Shown one piece after another: positions 40,133-49,791 of a stretch of DNA of 64,000 nt. The DNA comes from Streptococcus intermedius SK54 = ATCC 27335 (lineage in GTDB: Bacteria > Bacillota > Bacilli > Lactobacillales > Streptococcaceae), in contig NZ_ATFK01000003.1 in the NCBI RefSeq assembly GCF_000413475.1, positions 124,001 through 188,000 of the forward strand, in the 5' to 3' direction. Every line of letters starts with the position of its first letter. Positions within the stretch are counted from its first letter, which is position 1. A program made the position numbers and the translations under genes. The notes beneath the pieces were generated by a model. The model saw only the letters and a program-made list of their open reading frames with translations. It had not been told where the DNA came from and ran no database searches.

Positions 40133-42676
40133 ATGCAAGCAGTTGCACATTTTATTGAAACATTTGTTCCAAATCACTATACGATTTTTTTAGATTTGAA
40201 TCGGGAGCAAAAAACATTTACAGGTAAGGTAACTATTAGCGGAGAAGCAAGAGGTGAAACAATTTCACTTCATCAGAAAGATTTAGTGGTTCAATCTGTC
40301 GAAGTAGCTGGTCAAGCGCGCCCGTTCTCTGTAGATAATGAAAATGAAGCAGTTTATATTGAGCTTGGTCATTCAGGAACTGTTGAAGTAACTCTCTCTT
40401 ATACAGGTAAAATTACAGATAATATGACAGGAATTTATCCTTCTTACTATACTGTTGATGGAGTTAAAAAAGAAGTGCTTTCTACTCAATTTGAAAGTCA
40501 TTTTGCGCGTGAAGCTTTTCCAAGCGTAGATGAGCCAGAAGCAAAAGCAACTTTTGATCTTTCTTTGAAATTCGATCAAGCAGCAGGAGAAATAGCGCTT
40601 TCAAATATGCCGGAAATTGATGTAGAAAATCGGAAAGCAACTGGGATCTGGACATTTGCAACAACGCCTCGTATGTCCTCGTACCTCTTAGCATTTGCAG
40701 CCGGCGATTTGCAAGGTGTTACAGCTAAGACAAAGAATGGCACTTTGGTGGGTATATACTCTACTAAAGCCCACCCTGCTTCAAACTTAGAGTTTGCCCT
40801 AGACATTGCAGTTCGCTCTATTGACTTTTATGAAGAATATTATGGGGTGAAGTATCCAATTCCTCAATCCCTACATGTAGCTTTACCAGATTTCTCTGCA
40901 GGTGCTATGGAAAATTGGGGCTTGGTCACTTATCGTGAGGTTTACCTCTTAGTAGATGAAAATTCAACTGTTACTAGTCGTCAGCAAGTAGCTCTTGTGA
41001 TTGCTCACGAATTGGCGCATCAATGGTTTGGTAACTTGGTCACAATGAAATGGTGGGATGATCTTTGGCTCAATGAAAGCTTTGCCAACATGATGGAATA
41101 TGTCTGTGTGAATGCCATTGAACCAACTTGGAACATCTTTGAGGATTTCCAAACAGGTGGTGTTCCTTTGGCTCTAAAACGGGATGCGACTGATGGTGTC
41201 CAATCTGTCCATGTGGAAGTAAAACATCCAGACGAAATCAATACGTTATTTGATCCTGCGATTGTTTATGCTAAAGGAAGTCGTCTTATGCACATGCTTC
41301 GTCGTTGGCTAGGAGATGAAGCTTTTACAAAAGGCTTGAATGCTTATTTTGCCAAACATCAATATGGTAATACAATTGGTCGTGACTTATGGAATGCTCT
41401 TGGTGCAGCTTCAGGACGTGACGTAGCAGCCTTTATGGATTCGTGGCTAGAACAACCAGGCTATCCTGTTTTGACAGCGATTGTGGAAAATGACACTCTC
41501 AAAATTTCTCAAAAACAATTCTTTATTGGTGAAAAAGAAGAAAAAGGTCGTCTATGGGTTGTACCGTTGAATAGTAATTGGACTGGTATCCCAGATACTC
41601 TAGAAACAGAAACGCTTGAAATTCCAAATTATACAGCTCTTGCAGCTCAAAATGAAGGAGCACTTCGTCTTAATACGGAAAATACAGCGCATTACATTAC
41701 TGATTATCAAGGCGAATTGCTAGACAATATTTTGGCAACTATTACAGACTTAGATAATACAAGTAAGCTACAAGTAGTGCAAGAACGTCGTTTATTGGCT
41801 GAAGCTGGTTTCGTTTCATTTGCAGATTTGATTCCAATGGTTGAAAGATTAACTAATGAAACATCTTATCTTGTGGTATCTGCAGTGAAGTCTGTGCTAA
41901 CTAGTTTGAAGATTTTTGTGGATGAAGGGACAGAAACAGAGGCAGCCTTTAAGAAGTTACTTATCAAACTGAATCAAGCTAACTTTGACCGACTTGGCTT
42001 TGAAGCGAAAGACGGTGAAACAGATGAAGATGAATTGGTTCGTCAAATCGTTGTAGCGAATATGATTGCGGCTGATGATGAAAAAGCGAGTCAAAAAGCT
42101 AGCCAAATTTTTGAAGCTTATCACGATACTTTGGAAAAACTTCCTGCAGCCACTCGTTTGCAAATTTTGATTAACCAAATCAAACACCATGAGACAAAGG
42201 AATTGACCGATAAATATCTATCAACCTACATCACAACGGTTGACGGTAACTTCCAACGTCAATTGGCTTCTGCTCTATCTTATACGAAGAACGAAGCAAC
42301 TCTAGCGCATCTTTTAGAAGAATGGAAGAATAAAGATGTTGTGAAACCACAGGACTTAGCAATGAGTTGGTATTTTACTTTCTTACAACACGATTTCACA
42401 CAAGGAACAATCTGGACTTGGGCACGTGATAATTGGGAATGGATCAAGTCTGCTCTTGGTGGAGATATGAGTTTTGATAAATTTGTCATTTATCCAGCAA
42501 GTGCTTTCAAGACGCATGAACGTTTAGCAGAATACAAAGCTTTCTTTGAACCGCAATTATCAGATCTAGCAATTAGCCGTAATATTAGTATGGGAATCAA
42601 AGAAATTGCTGCCCGTATTAATTTGATTGACAAAGAAAAAGCAGCTGTTGAAGCAGCGATCCAAGCTACTGTATAA
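40133..42676 (+). CDS. pepN: Lysyl/general aminopeptidase N (M1 family)
   Basis: PepN is a cytoplasmic zinc aminopeptidase that helps use peptides as an amino-acid source. The 847-residue protein has the substrate-binding GAMEN motif (257-261), the zinc motif HELAH (His292, His296) and the third ligand Glu315 (NESFAN). AAGGAG precedes ATG 40133. Upstream, TACAAT (40092-40097) may be the -10. The length equals that of lactic-acid-bacterial PepN. Confidence 0.96.
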   Translation: MQAVAHFIETFVPNHYTIFLDLNREQKTFTGKVTISGEARGETISLHQKDLVVQSVEVAGQARPFSVDNENEAVYIELGHSGTVEVTLSYTGKITDNMTGIYPSYYTVDGVKKEVLSTQFESHFAREAFPSVDEPEAKATFDLSLKFDQAAGEIALSNMPEIDVENRKATGIWTFATTPRMSSYLLAFAAGDLQGVTAKTKNGTLVGIYSTKAHPASNLEFALDIAVRSIDFYEEYYGVKYPIPQSLHVALPDFSAGAMENWGLVTYREVYLLVDENSTVTSRQQVALVIAHELAHQWFGNLVTMKWWDDLWLNESFANMMEYVCVNAIEPTWNIFEDFQTGGVPLALKRDATDGVQSVHVEVKHPDEINTLFDPAIVYAKGSRLMHMLRRWLGDEAFTKGLNAYFAKHQYGNTIGRDLWNALGAASGRDVAAFMDSWLEQPGYPVLTAIVENDTLKISQKQFFIGEKEEKGRLWVVPLNSNWTGIPDTLETETLEIPNYTALAAQNEGALRLNTENTAHYITDYQGELLDNILATITDLDNTSKLQVVQERRLLAEAGFVSFADLIPMVERLTNETSYLVVSAVKSVLTSLKIFVDEGTETEAAFKKLLIKLNQANFDRLGFEAKDGETDEDELVRQIVVANMIAADDEKASQKASQIFEAYHDTLEKLPAATRLQILINQIKHHETKELTDKYLSTYITTVDGNFQRQLASALSYTKNEATLAHLLEEWKNKDVVKPQDLAMSWYFTFLQHDFTQGTIWTWARDNWEWIKSALGGDMSFDKFVIYPASAFKTHERLAEYKAFFEPQLSDLAISRNISMGIKEIAARINLIDKEKAAVEAAIQATV

Positions 42677-42689
42677 CAACTAAATAAAA

Positions 42690-42720
42690 AGAAAGGTTGA
42701 ATGAAAGTTCAGCCTTTTTG
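42690..42720 (+). terminator. pepN terminator
   Basis: AAAGGTTGAA pairs with TTCAGCCTTT (one G-T pair) around a 6-base loop, followed by T residues. Confidence 0.8.
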
Positions 42721-42757
42721 TAATGTTCGTTACTGTTTTAGTAAAAGAATGATAGTT

Positions 42758-42818
42758 TTTGAAAGAAAATGCTTGACTTTGAAAGAAAAAGGCGTATAAT
42801 AAATTGTAAACGATTGCA
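42758..42818 (+). promoter_or_regulatory. fru operon promoter, candidate FruR operator repeats and cre
   Basis: TTGACT (42773-42778) and TATAAT (42795-42800) lie 16 bases apart. TTTGAAAGAAAA occurs twice (42758-42769 and 42778-42789), exactly 20 bases apart and flanking -35, which suits a repressor binding two helical turns apart. TGTAAACGATTGCA (42805-42818) is a perfect cre over the predicted start site. Repression by both FruR and CcpA is inferred. Confidence 0.7.
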
Positions 42819-42832
42819 GAGAGGGTGGTATT

Positions 42833-43576
42833 ATTTTAAAATCAGAGCGCAAACAGGCGATCTTAGAGGAGCTCAATCGTCATCAGGTTGTTTCACTGGA
42901 CAACTTAGTTCGTTTGTTAAATACTTCTGAATCAACAGTTCGTAGAGATTTAGATGAATTGGAGGGCGAAAGAAAACTGCGCCGGATTCATGGTGGAGCA
43001 GAAAGCATTCACTTTCTCCAAGAGGAAGAAAGCAATCAAGAAAAATCTATCAAAAACGTTCAAGATAAATTGCGAATTGCACACAAAGCGGCGGGATTGA
43101 TCCAAGAACAAGATGTCATTTTTATTGATGCTGGAACGACAAATGAATTGTTAATCAATGAGCTCTCAAGTACGCATATGACAGTTGTGACCAATTCTAT
43201 CCACCATGCGACAAAATTAGTTGAGAAAAACATTCCAACAGTTATTATCGGTGGGGTGGTTAAAAGCTCAACGGATGCTAGTATCGGGGGTGTTGCTTTG
43301 AATCAAATCGGCCAGTTGAATTTCAACAAAGCCTTTATTGGTATGAATGGAATTGATGAAAATTTCTATACAACGCCTGATATGGAAGAAGGAGCAGTCA
43401 AACGAGCGATTCTTGAAAACGCCAAGCAGACCTACATCTTAGCTGATGCTTCAAAAATCGGTCATTCCTCTTTCGTGAAAGTCGCCCCTATCAAACGTGC
43501 TAGCATTATTACGAGTGCATGTGTCAATGAGCAATTGGAAAAGATAAAAGAAAAAACGGAGGTTATTGAAGTATGA
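42833..43576 (+). CDS. fruR: FruR, DeoR-family repressor of the fructose operon
   Basis: The 247-residue protein has a DeoR-type helix-turn-helix (about residues 7-55; LNTSESTVRRDLDELEGERKL) and a sugar-phosphate-sensing domain (IFIDAGTTNELL, GGVVKSSTDASIGG). The natural N-terminus, judged by the family pattern LKSERKQAILEEL, starts at ATT 42833 or the adjacent ATT 42830. GAGGGTGG is at 42821-42828. No ATG, GTG or TTG occurs in frame until 42914, which would remove half of the DNA-binding domain. Fructose-1-phosphate is the likely effector. Its stop overlaps the fruK start. Confidence 0.88.
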   Translation: MLKSERKQAILEELNRHQVVSLDNLVRLLNTSESTVRRDLDELEGERKLRRIHGGAESIHFLQEEESNQEKSIKNVQDKLRIAHKAAGLIQEQDVIFIDAGTTNELLINELSSTHMTVVTNSIHHATKLVEKNIPTVIIGGVVKSSTDASIGGVALNQIGQLNFNKAFIGMNGIDENFYTTPDMEEGAVKRAILENAKQTYILADASKIGHSSFVKVAPIKRASIITSACVNEQLEKIKEKTEVIEV

Positions 43577-44484
43577 TTTATACTGTTACGCTTAACCCTT
43601 CTATTGACTATATTGTCCGTTTGGATAAGGTCAATGTTGGAAGCGTGAATCGTATGGAGAGCGATGATAAATTTGCTGGTGGCAAAGGTATCAATGTCAG
43701 TCGTGTGCTCAAACGTTTGGGAATTGATAACACAGCGACTGGCTTTATCGGTGGTTTTACTGGAAAATTTATTACTGATACCTTGGAAAATGAAGCGATT
43801 GCGACTGATTTTGTTCAAGTGTTAGAGGATACGCGCATCAATGTGAAAATTAAAGCAGATGCTGAAACAGAAATCAATGGAACGGGTCCGATCGTCACAT
43901 CAGAGCAATTAGCAGAATTGAAAGAAATCCTTTCAGGACTGTCAGAGCAAGATACAGTGGTGTTTGCAGGATCAAGCAACAAAAATCTGGGGAATATCGT
44001 CTATAAAGAGTTGATTCGTTTAACGAGACAAACCGGTGCACAGGTTGTTTGTGACTTTGAAGGACAAACCCTTATTGATTCACTGGAATTTCAGCCATTG
44101 TTGGTTAAGCCGAATAACCATGAACTTGGTGATATTTTTGGAGTGAAGCTGGAAAAGCTGGATGAGATTGAAAAATATGCTCGTGAAATTCTAGCCAAGG
44201 GTGCGCAACATGTCATTATTTCTATGGCAGGTGATGGAGCGCTTTTGGTAACAAAGGACGGAGCATATTTTGCAAAGCCAATCAAAGGAATCGTAAAAAA
44301 TTCTGTTGGAGCTGGTGACTCCATGGTTGCAGGCTTTACTGGTGAATTTGTTCGTTCAGGAAATGCTGTTGAAGCTTTTAAGTGGGGAGTAGCTTGCGGA
44401 ACTGCAACAACCTTCTCTGATGATTTAGCGACAGCCGATTTCATTAATAAAACGTATGAAAAAGTAGAGGTAGAAAAAATATGA
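43573..44484 (+). CDS. fruK: 1-phosphofructokinase
   Basis: The enzyme phosphorylates fructose-1-phosphate, the product of the fructose PTS, to fructose-1,6-bisphosphate. The 303-residue PfkB-family protein has N-terminal TLNPSIDYIVRLD, the GGKGINVSRVLKRLG motif and the C-terminal ATP/active-site motif NSVGAGDSMVAGF. ATG 43573 overlaps the fruR TGA, and its stop overlaps fruA, so all three genes are probably coupled. Some annotations call it fruB or pfkB. Confidence 0.95.
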   Translation: MIYTVTLNPSIDYIVRLDKVNVGSVNRMESDDKFAGGKGINVSRVLKRLGIDNTATGFIGGFTGKFITDTLENEAIATDFVQVLEDTRINVKIKADAETEINGTGPIVTSEQLAELKEILSGLSEQDTVVFAGSSNKNLGNIVYKELIRLTRQTGAQVVCDFEGQTLIDSLEFQPLLVKPNNHELGDIFGVKLEKLDEIEKYAREILAKGAQHVIISMAGDGALLVTKDGAYFAKPIKGIVKNSVGAGDSMVAGFTGEFVRSGNAVEAFKWGVACGTATTFSDDLATADFINKTYEKVEVEKI

Positions 44485-46430
44485 AGATTCAGGACTTACT
44501 GAGAAAAGATGTAATGTTGCTTGATTTACAAGCGACTGGAAAAACAGCTGCTATTGATGAAATGGTTCATTGTTTAGTTGACCGTGGTTATGTGACAGAT
44601 TTTGAAACATTCAAAGAAGGAATCTTGGCTCGTGAAGCGTTAACGTCAACAGGCTTAGGGGACGGAATTGCCATGCCACACAGCAAAAATGCCGCAGTAA
44701 AAGAAGCAACAGTTCTCTTTGCAAAATCAAACAAAGGTGTGGATTATGAAAGTTTAGACGGGCAACCGACAGATTTATTCTTCATGATTGCTGCACCAGA
44801 AGGAGCGAATGATACTCACTTGGCTGCACTTGCAGAATTGTCCCAATACCTGATGAAAGATGGATTTGCAGATAAACTTCGTCAAGTGACTTCACCAGAC
44901 GAAGTGATTGCGTTATTTGACCAAGCGTCTGATAAAGCAGCAGAGTCTGCAACGGTAGAAACGGCAAGCAAAGATGGTGATTTTCTTGTTGCAGTTACAG
45001 CATGTACAACAGGTATTGCACATACTTATATGGCTCAAGAGGCACTTCAAAAGGTAGCCGCCGAAATGGGAGTTGGTATCAAAGTCGAAACCAATGGTGC
45101 CAGTGGTATCGGAAACAAGCTGACAGCAGAAGATATTCAAAAAGCAAAAGCAGTTATTATTGCAGCCGATAAAGCTGTAGAAATGGATCGATTTGATGGG
45201 AAACCATTGATTAATCGTCCGGTTGCTGATGGTATTCGTAAAACAGAAGAGTTGATTAACTTAGCCCTATCAGGGAAAGCAGAAGTATATGATGCAGCTA
45301 ATAAAGAAGCGGCCTATTCTACAACGAATGCAGCAGGCGGTTTCTACAAACACTTAATGAGTGGTGTTAGCCAAATGCTTCCATTTGTTATTGGTGGTGG
45401 TATTATGATTGCTATTGCCTTCTTGATTGACCAAGCGATGGGAGTTCCAAAAGATCAATTGGCAAATCTTGGAACTTACCATGAACTTGCAGCTATGTTT
45501 AAGAATATTGGTGGTTTGGCTTTTGGCTTTATGCTTCCTGTTCTTGCTGGTTATATCGCTTATTCTATTGCTGAAAAGCCAGGCTTGGCACCAGGGTTTG
45601 TAGCAGGTAGTATGGCTGCGGCAGGTCTTGCTTTTGGAAAAATTCCATTTGCAGCAGGCGGGAAAGCAACCCTTGCTCTTGCTGGCGTCCCTTCAGGTTT
45701 CCTTGGAGCACTAGTAGGTGGTTTCCTTGCAGGTTACGTTGTAAACTTCCTCAAGAAAGCTTTGAGCGGTCTTCCAAAATCACTAGAGGGCATCAAGTCT
45801 ATTTTGCTTTATCCGCTTTTAGGAATCTTGCTGACTGGTTTCTTGATGCTATTGGTGAATATCCCAATGGCAGCTATCAATACTGGTTTGAATAGTTTCC
45901 TAGAAGGCTTATCTGGTAGTTCAGCTGTCCTTCTTGGACTCGTTGTAGGTGGTATGATGGCTATTGATATGGGTGGTCCTTTCAATAAGGCAGCATATAT
46001 CTTTGGTACAGGAACTCTTGCAGCAACTGTTTCAACAGGTGGTTCAGTTGTGATGGCAGCAGTTATGGCTGGTGGTATGGTTCCTCCTCTTGCAGTTTTT
46101 GTTGCTACTCTTCTTTTCAAAGATAAGTTCACCGAGGAAGAACGTAATTCAGGGTTGACAAATATTGTCATGGGGTTATCATTTATAACAGAGGGTGCTA
46201 TTCCCTTTGGTGCTGCTGACCCTGCCCGTGCTATTCCAAGCTTTATGGTTGGCTCTGCTTTAGCAGGTGCTCTTGTCGGCATGGCTGGTATTAAATTAAT
46301 AGCACCACACGGAGGAATCTTCGTTATTGCACTTACTTCAAATGCTCTTCTCTATATCATCTTTATCTTGATTGGTGCAATTGTAAGTGGTGTATTATTC
46401 GGAGCACTTCGCAAACCATTGAATAAATAA
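44481..46430 (+). CDS. fruA: Fructose PTS enzyme IIABC
   Basis: FruA imports fructose and phosphorylates it to fructose-1-phosphate at the membrane. The 649-residue protein has domains in the order IIA (His67 in AMPHSKN), IIB (Cys175 in TACTTGIAHTYMA) and IIC with about eight or nine membrane helices (from residue 285). Phosphate passes from HPr to the histidine, then to the cysteine and the sugar. ATG 44481 overlaps the fruK stop. All three domains are intact. Confidence 0.97.
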   Translation: MKIQDLLRKDVMLLDLQATGKTAAIDEMVHCLVDRGYVTDFETFKEGILAREALTSTGLGDGIAMPHSKNAAVKEATVLFAKSNKGVDYESLDGQPTDLFFMIAAPEGANDTHLAALAELSQYLMKDGFADKLRQVTSPDEVIALFDQASDKAAESATVETASKDGDFLVAVTACTTGIAHTYMAQEALQKVAAEMGVGIKVETNGASGIGNKLTAEDIQKAKAVIIAADKAVEMDRFDGKPLINRPVADGIRKTEELINLALSGKAEVYDAANKEAAYSTTNAAGGFYKHLMSGVSQMLPFVIGGGIMIAIAFLIDQAMGVPKDQLANLGTYHELAAMFKNIGGLAFGFMLPVLAGYIAYSIAEKPGLAPGFVAGSMAAAGLAFGKIPFAAGGKATLALAGVPSGFLGALVGGFLAGYVVNFLKKALSGLPKSLEGIKSILLYPLLGILLTGFLMLLVNIPMAAINTGLNSFLEGLSGSSAVLLGLVVGGMMAIDMGGPFNKAAYIFGTGTLAATVSTGGSVVMAAVMAGGMVPPLAVFVATLLFKDKFTEEERNSGLTNIVMGLSFITEGAIPFGAADPARAIPSFMVGSALAGALVGMAGIKLIAPHGGIFVIALTSNALLYIIFILIGAIVSGVLFGALRKPLNK

Positions 46431-46451
46431 TGATGAGTTTCATCATTCTAG

Positions 46452-46482
46452 GAGTTGGAGAAAAATTCTCTGACTCTTTTTT
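46452..46482 (+). terminator. fru operon terminator
   Basis: GAGTTGGAGAA pairs with TTCTCTGACTC (one mismatch or wobble) around a 3-base loop, followed by six T residues. Confidence 0.8.
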
Positions 46483-46553
46483 AATCCTAAAAGAAACATT
46501 GGAAGAAGATGATTTTCATATTGATTAAAATAGTCAGGTGTTTGAAAATATGA

Positions 46554-46559
46554 TATAAT
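46554..46559 (+). promoter_or_regulatory. Extended -10 promoter upstream of the DUF1149 gene
   Basis: TGATATAAT gives an extended -10 (hexamer TATAAT) 31 bases before the start codon. The -35 is poor. Confidence 0.55.
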
Positions 46560-46590
46560 TTTACTAACGCATATTTTGAGGAGAAACGAA

Positions 46591-46965
46591 ATGGAATTAC
46601 AACGCGAAAAAGAGTTTGTCAGTCAATATCATTATGACGCACGTAATCTAGAATGGGAAAAAGAAAATGGAACCCCAGAAACAAAAGTAGATGTCAATTT
46701 TCAATTGTTAAATCAAAATCACGAAGAACAAGTGACTTCTATCGTTGTAATTGTGAGTTTTATGGTTGTCTTTGATGCTTTTGTAATTAGTGGAACCATC
46801 TCGCAGATCAATCATATTATAGGGCGAATTATAAACGAACCAAGTGAATTTGAGCAGGACGAAGTAGAACAATTGGCCCGCCCAAGTTTATCCATATTAA
46901 ATCGTTTGACCTACGAAGTAACAGAAATTGCTTTAGATTTACCAGGTATCAATTTGGAGTTTTAA
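46591..46965 (+). CDS. DUF1149 family protein
   Basis: The 124-residue protein (MELQREKEFVSQYHYDARNLE…) matches the streptococcal/lactococcal DUF1149 family, which has a SecB-like fold in known structures. No enzymatic residues are known. ATG 46591 follows GAGGAG (46578-46583); an in-frame upstream start at 46576 lies in that ribosome site. It begins a tight run with degV, dapB, cca and the ABC-F gene, separated by 3-10 bases or overlapping. Confidence 0.85.
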   Translation: MELQREKEFVSQYHYDARNLEWEKENGTPETKVDVNFQLLNQNHEEQVTSIVVIVSFMVVFDAFVISGTISQINHIIGRIINEPSEFEQDEVEQLARPSLSILNRLTYEVTEIALDLPGINLEF

Positions 46966-46968
46966 TGC

Positions 46969-47817
46969 ATGAAATTAGCCGTAATTACCGATTCATCAGC
47001 ATATTTGGATAGCAAAGTAGCAGAAAATGAGCATTTATTTGTCTTAGATATTCCTATTAGGATTGACGGGGTTGAGTATATCGAAGGAAAGAATCTTTCT
47101 GCTAGCGAATTTTATCAAAAAATGGCAGCTTCGAGTGAATTGCCAAAGACGAGCCAACCGAGTATTGCCAGTTTAGTAAATCTCCTTTCCTTAATAGAAG
47201 GGCAAGGTTATACGCATGTCATTGGCCTGTTTTTATCAAGTGGGATTTCGGGTTTTTATCAAAATATCCAGTATTTGAAAGATGAATTTCCAAGCTTAGA
47301 AATTGCTTTTCCAGATTCAAAAATTACAAGTGTGCCGCTTGGGATGATGGTGGAACATATTTTAAATTGGGCTCGGCAGGAATTCTCATTTGAGCAAATT
47401 TTAAGCAATCTTGACGTTCAAATCAAGGGAATTGGCGCTTTTATTATGGTGGATGACTTAAATCACTTGGTGAAGGGGGGGCGTTTGTCCAATGGCGCTG
47501 CTATTCTTGGAAACTTGCTCAGTATCAAACCAATTCTTTATTTTGATGACGAGGGAGTTATTGAAGTTTATGAGAAAATTCGTACCGAGAAAAAAGCTAC
47601 GAAACGGCTGATTGAGATTATCAAAGAACAAACAGTACAAGGAAATTATCAAGTGATGATTATTCATGGAAATGCACTAGAAAAAGCAGAACATTTACAT
47701 AAGTTGTTGTTAGAAGATGGTGTTTCCGGAGAGATTCCTATTGCGACATTTGGTAGTGTGATTGGAACTCACTTGGGATCTGGAAGTATTGCTTTGGCTT
47801 ACATTCCGATTGTTTAA
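46969..47817 (+). CDS. DegV family fatty-acid-binding protein
   Basis: The 282-residue protein has the DegV pattern: [10 protein letters not shown] at the N-terminus, then [12 protein letters not shown], then [16 protein letters not shown], and [13 protein letters not shown]. Members such as FakB bind a fatty acid for phosphorylation by FakA. Whether this copy works with FakA or has another role cannot be told from sequence alone. It starts 3 bases after the DUF1149 stop. Confidence 0.9.
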   Translation: MKLAVITDSSAYLDSKVAENEHLFVLDIPIRIDGVEYIEGKNLSASEFYQKMAASSELPKTSQPSIASLVNLLSLIEGQGYTHVIGLFLSSGISGFYQNIQYLKDEFPSLEIAFPDSKITSVPLGMMVEHILNWARQEFSFEQILSNLDVQIKGIGAFIMVDDLNHLVKGGRLSNGAAILGNLLSIKPILYFDDEGVIEVYEKIRTEKKATKRLIEIIKEQTVQGNYQVMIIHGNALEKAEHLHKLLLEDGVSGEIPIATFGSVIGTHLGSGSIALAYIPIV

Positions 47818-47827
47818 GGAGAATTCC

Positions 47828-48595
47828 ATGAGTATAAAAGTCATTATTGCTGGTTTCAAAGGAAAAATGGGACAAGCGGCTTATAAAATGGTGACAGAAG
47901 ATAACGCACTAGAGGTCGTCGGTCTTCTGGATCTACTCACTTCGCAAAAAGAAGTGGCTGGTGTTCCTGTTTTTAATCAGAAGGAAGATTTGATTGGCTT
48001 GGAAGCAGATGTATGGGTTGATTTCACAACTCCTAAAGTGGCGTATGAGCATACTCGTTTTGCATTAGAACATGGCTTTGCTCCTGTGGTCGGAACGACT
48101 GGATTCACATCTGATGAAATTGAAGAGTTAATTGAACTGTCACGGAAAAGAGAACTAGGAGGCTTGATAGCGCCTAATTTTGCTGTGGGGGCGGTTCTCT
48201 TAATGCAATTTGCAGCTCAAGCAGCAAAATACTTTCCAAATGTGGAAATTATTGAATTACACCATGATCAGAAAAAGGATGCGCCGAGCGGTACTGCGAT
48301 TAAAACAGCTGAACTGATCAGCAAAGTTCGCCCACAAAAACCTCAGGGGGCAGTGGATGAAAAAGAAGTATTGCTAGGAGCGCGTGGTGCAGAATTGGAT
48401 GGTATGCGCATTCATTCAGTTCGCCTACCAGGTTTGGTAGCTCATCAAGGAGTTATCTTTGGTGGTCAAGGTGAGGGACTGACACTTCGCCATGATTCAT
48501 ATGATCGTCAATCTTTTATGACGGGGGTGAATTTAGGTATTAAGGAAGTGGTCAATAAAAAAGAACTTGTCTACGGATTGGAATATTTGTTATGA
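47828..48595 (+). CDS. dapB: 4-Hydroxy-tetrahydrodipicolinate reductase DapB
   Basis: DapB makes tetrahydrodipicolinate for lysine and, in many bacteria, wall peptide synthesis. The 255-residue protein has the nucleotide-binding GFKGKMG (residues 9-15), GTTGFT, and the catalytic [15 protein letters not shown] segment. AGGAG (47817-47821) sits 6 bases before ATG 47828; an earlier in-frame start lies within degV. Its stop overlaps cca. Confidence 0.96.
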   Translation: MSIKVIIAGFKGKMGQAAYKMVTEDNALEVVGLLDLLTSQKEVAGVPVFNQKEDLIGLEADVWVDFTTPKVAYEHTRFALEHGFAPVVGTTGFTSDEIEELIELSRKRELGGLIAPNFAVGAVLLMQFAAQAAKYFPNVEIIELHHDQKKDAPSGTAIKTAELISKVRPQKPQGAVDEKEVLLGARGAELDGMRIHSVRLPGLVAHQGVIFGGQGEGLTLRHDSYDRQSFMTGVNLGIKEVVNKKELVYGLEYLL

Positions 48596-49791
48596 GATTA
48601 GAGAATATGCCTTCTGAATTTCAGGAGGCTTTACCAGTATTAAAGAAAATTAAAAATGCCGGTTTTGATGCGTATTTTGTTGGCGGATCGGTCCGCGATG
48701 CTTTATTGGAACGACCCATTCATGATGTGGATATAGCGAGTTCTAGTTATCCAGAAGAAACAAAACATATTTTTGAACGAACGATTGATGTCGGTATTGA
48801 ACATGGGACAGTTTTGGTATTAGAAGATAATCATGAGTACGAAGTGACGACTTTTCGGACAGAGGATCTCTATGTGGATTATCGCAGACCTAGCCATGTT
48901 ACTTTTGTTCGTTCTCTTAAAGAAGATCTAAAGCGACGGGATTTTACAATCAATGCGTTAGCTTTGGATGAAGCTGGGAATGTGATTGATTTATTTGAAG
49001 GATTAGATGATCTGAAACATCAGATTTTACGTGCTGTAGGAATACCTTCGGAACGATTTAATGAAGACGCCTTGCGTATCATGCGAGGCTTTCGTTTTCA
49101 GGCATCCTTAGGCTTTACGTTAGATGCAGACACATTTGATGCCATGAAAGGCTGTGTTCCACTATTGGAAAAAATTTCTGTAGAGCGAACTTTCATTGAA
49201 TTTGACAAATTACTGACATCATTTTATTGGCGTAAGGGATTGAAAAGTCTGATTGCCAGTGGAGCAATGGACTATTTGCCTGATATGCGCAATCATCAAT
49301 CGCAATTGGAGACCTTATTTAATTTTCAAGTAGATTTTCAATTTACGAGTTCAGAGCAAGCTTGGGCTGCTCTTTTAATGGCTCTTCAAATAAAAAATAT
49401 CAAAAGATTCCTCAAGCATTGGAAGACCTCAAATGAATTTCAAAAGCGCGTAGAGCAAATTGTTATGATTTTTAATCTTCGTCAAACGCATTTTTTGGAT
49501 AAAGAAGAATGTTACCGCTTTGAATTGGACTTGATAATACAAGCTGAGGAAATCAGACAAGCACAGGGCTTAGCGATTGATTTTGAAAGAATTTATTCTA
49601 CTTATGATTCTTTAACAATTCATGATAAACATGAGATTGTCGTCAATGGTGGCCTGTTAATCAAAGAGTTTGGTTTTAAGCCTGGACCTGCTTTAGGCCA
49701 ACTCTTGACTGAGATTGAGATGGCTATTGTGAATGGCGTTTTGGATAATCGTCTTGAGGCTATTTTAGCTTTTGTAGAGGAGAGAAAATGA
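48592..49791 (+). CDS. cca: CCA-adding tRNA nucleotidyltransferase
   Basis: The enzyme adds or repairs the CCA end of tRNAs, needed here because tRNA-Ser in this window lacks an encoded CCA. The 399-residue class II polymerase has GGSVRDALL (31-39), the metal pair DVD (45-47), an RRDFTINAL motif and [13 protein letters not shown]. It overlaps dapB upstream and the ABC-F gene downstream by 4 bases each. Confidence 0.96.
   Translation: MRLENMPSEFQEALPVLKKIKNAGFDAYFVGGSVRDALLERPIHDVDIASSSYPEETKHIFERTIDVGIEHGTVLVLEDNHEYEVTTFRTEDLYVDYRRPSHVTFVRSLKEDLKRRDFTINALALDEAGNVIDLFEGLDDLKHQILRAVGIPSERFNEDALRIMRGFRFQASLGFTLDADTFDAMKGCVPLLEKISVERTFIEFDKLLTSFYWRKGLKSLIASGAMDYLPDMRNHQSQLETLFNFQVDFQFTSSEQAWAALLMALQIKNIKRFLKHWKTSNEFQKRVEQIVMIFNLRQTHFLDKEECYRFELDLIIQAEEIRQAQGLAIDFERIYSTYDSLTIHDKHEIVVNGGLLIKEFGFKPGPALGQLLTEIEMAIVNGVLDNRLEAILAFVEERK

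Noticed and set aside
42914-43576. fruR starting at TTG 42914
   Set aside because: This would remove the first helix-turn-helix elements; conserved residues continue upstream to ATT 42833.
45809-46282. A 157-codon minus-strand frame inside fruA
   Set aside because: It is rich in Pro, Thr and Ala as expected for antisense of a membrane-protein gene, and has no start signals.
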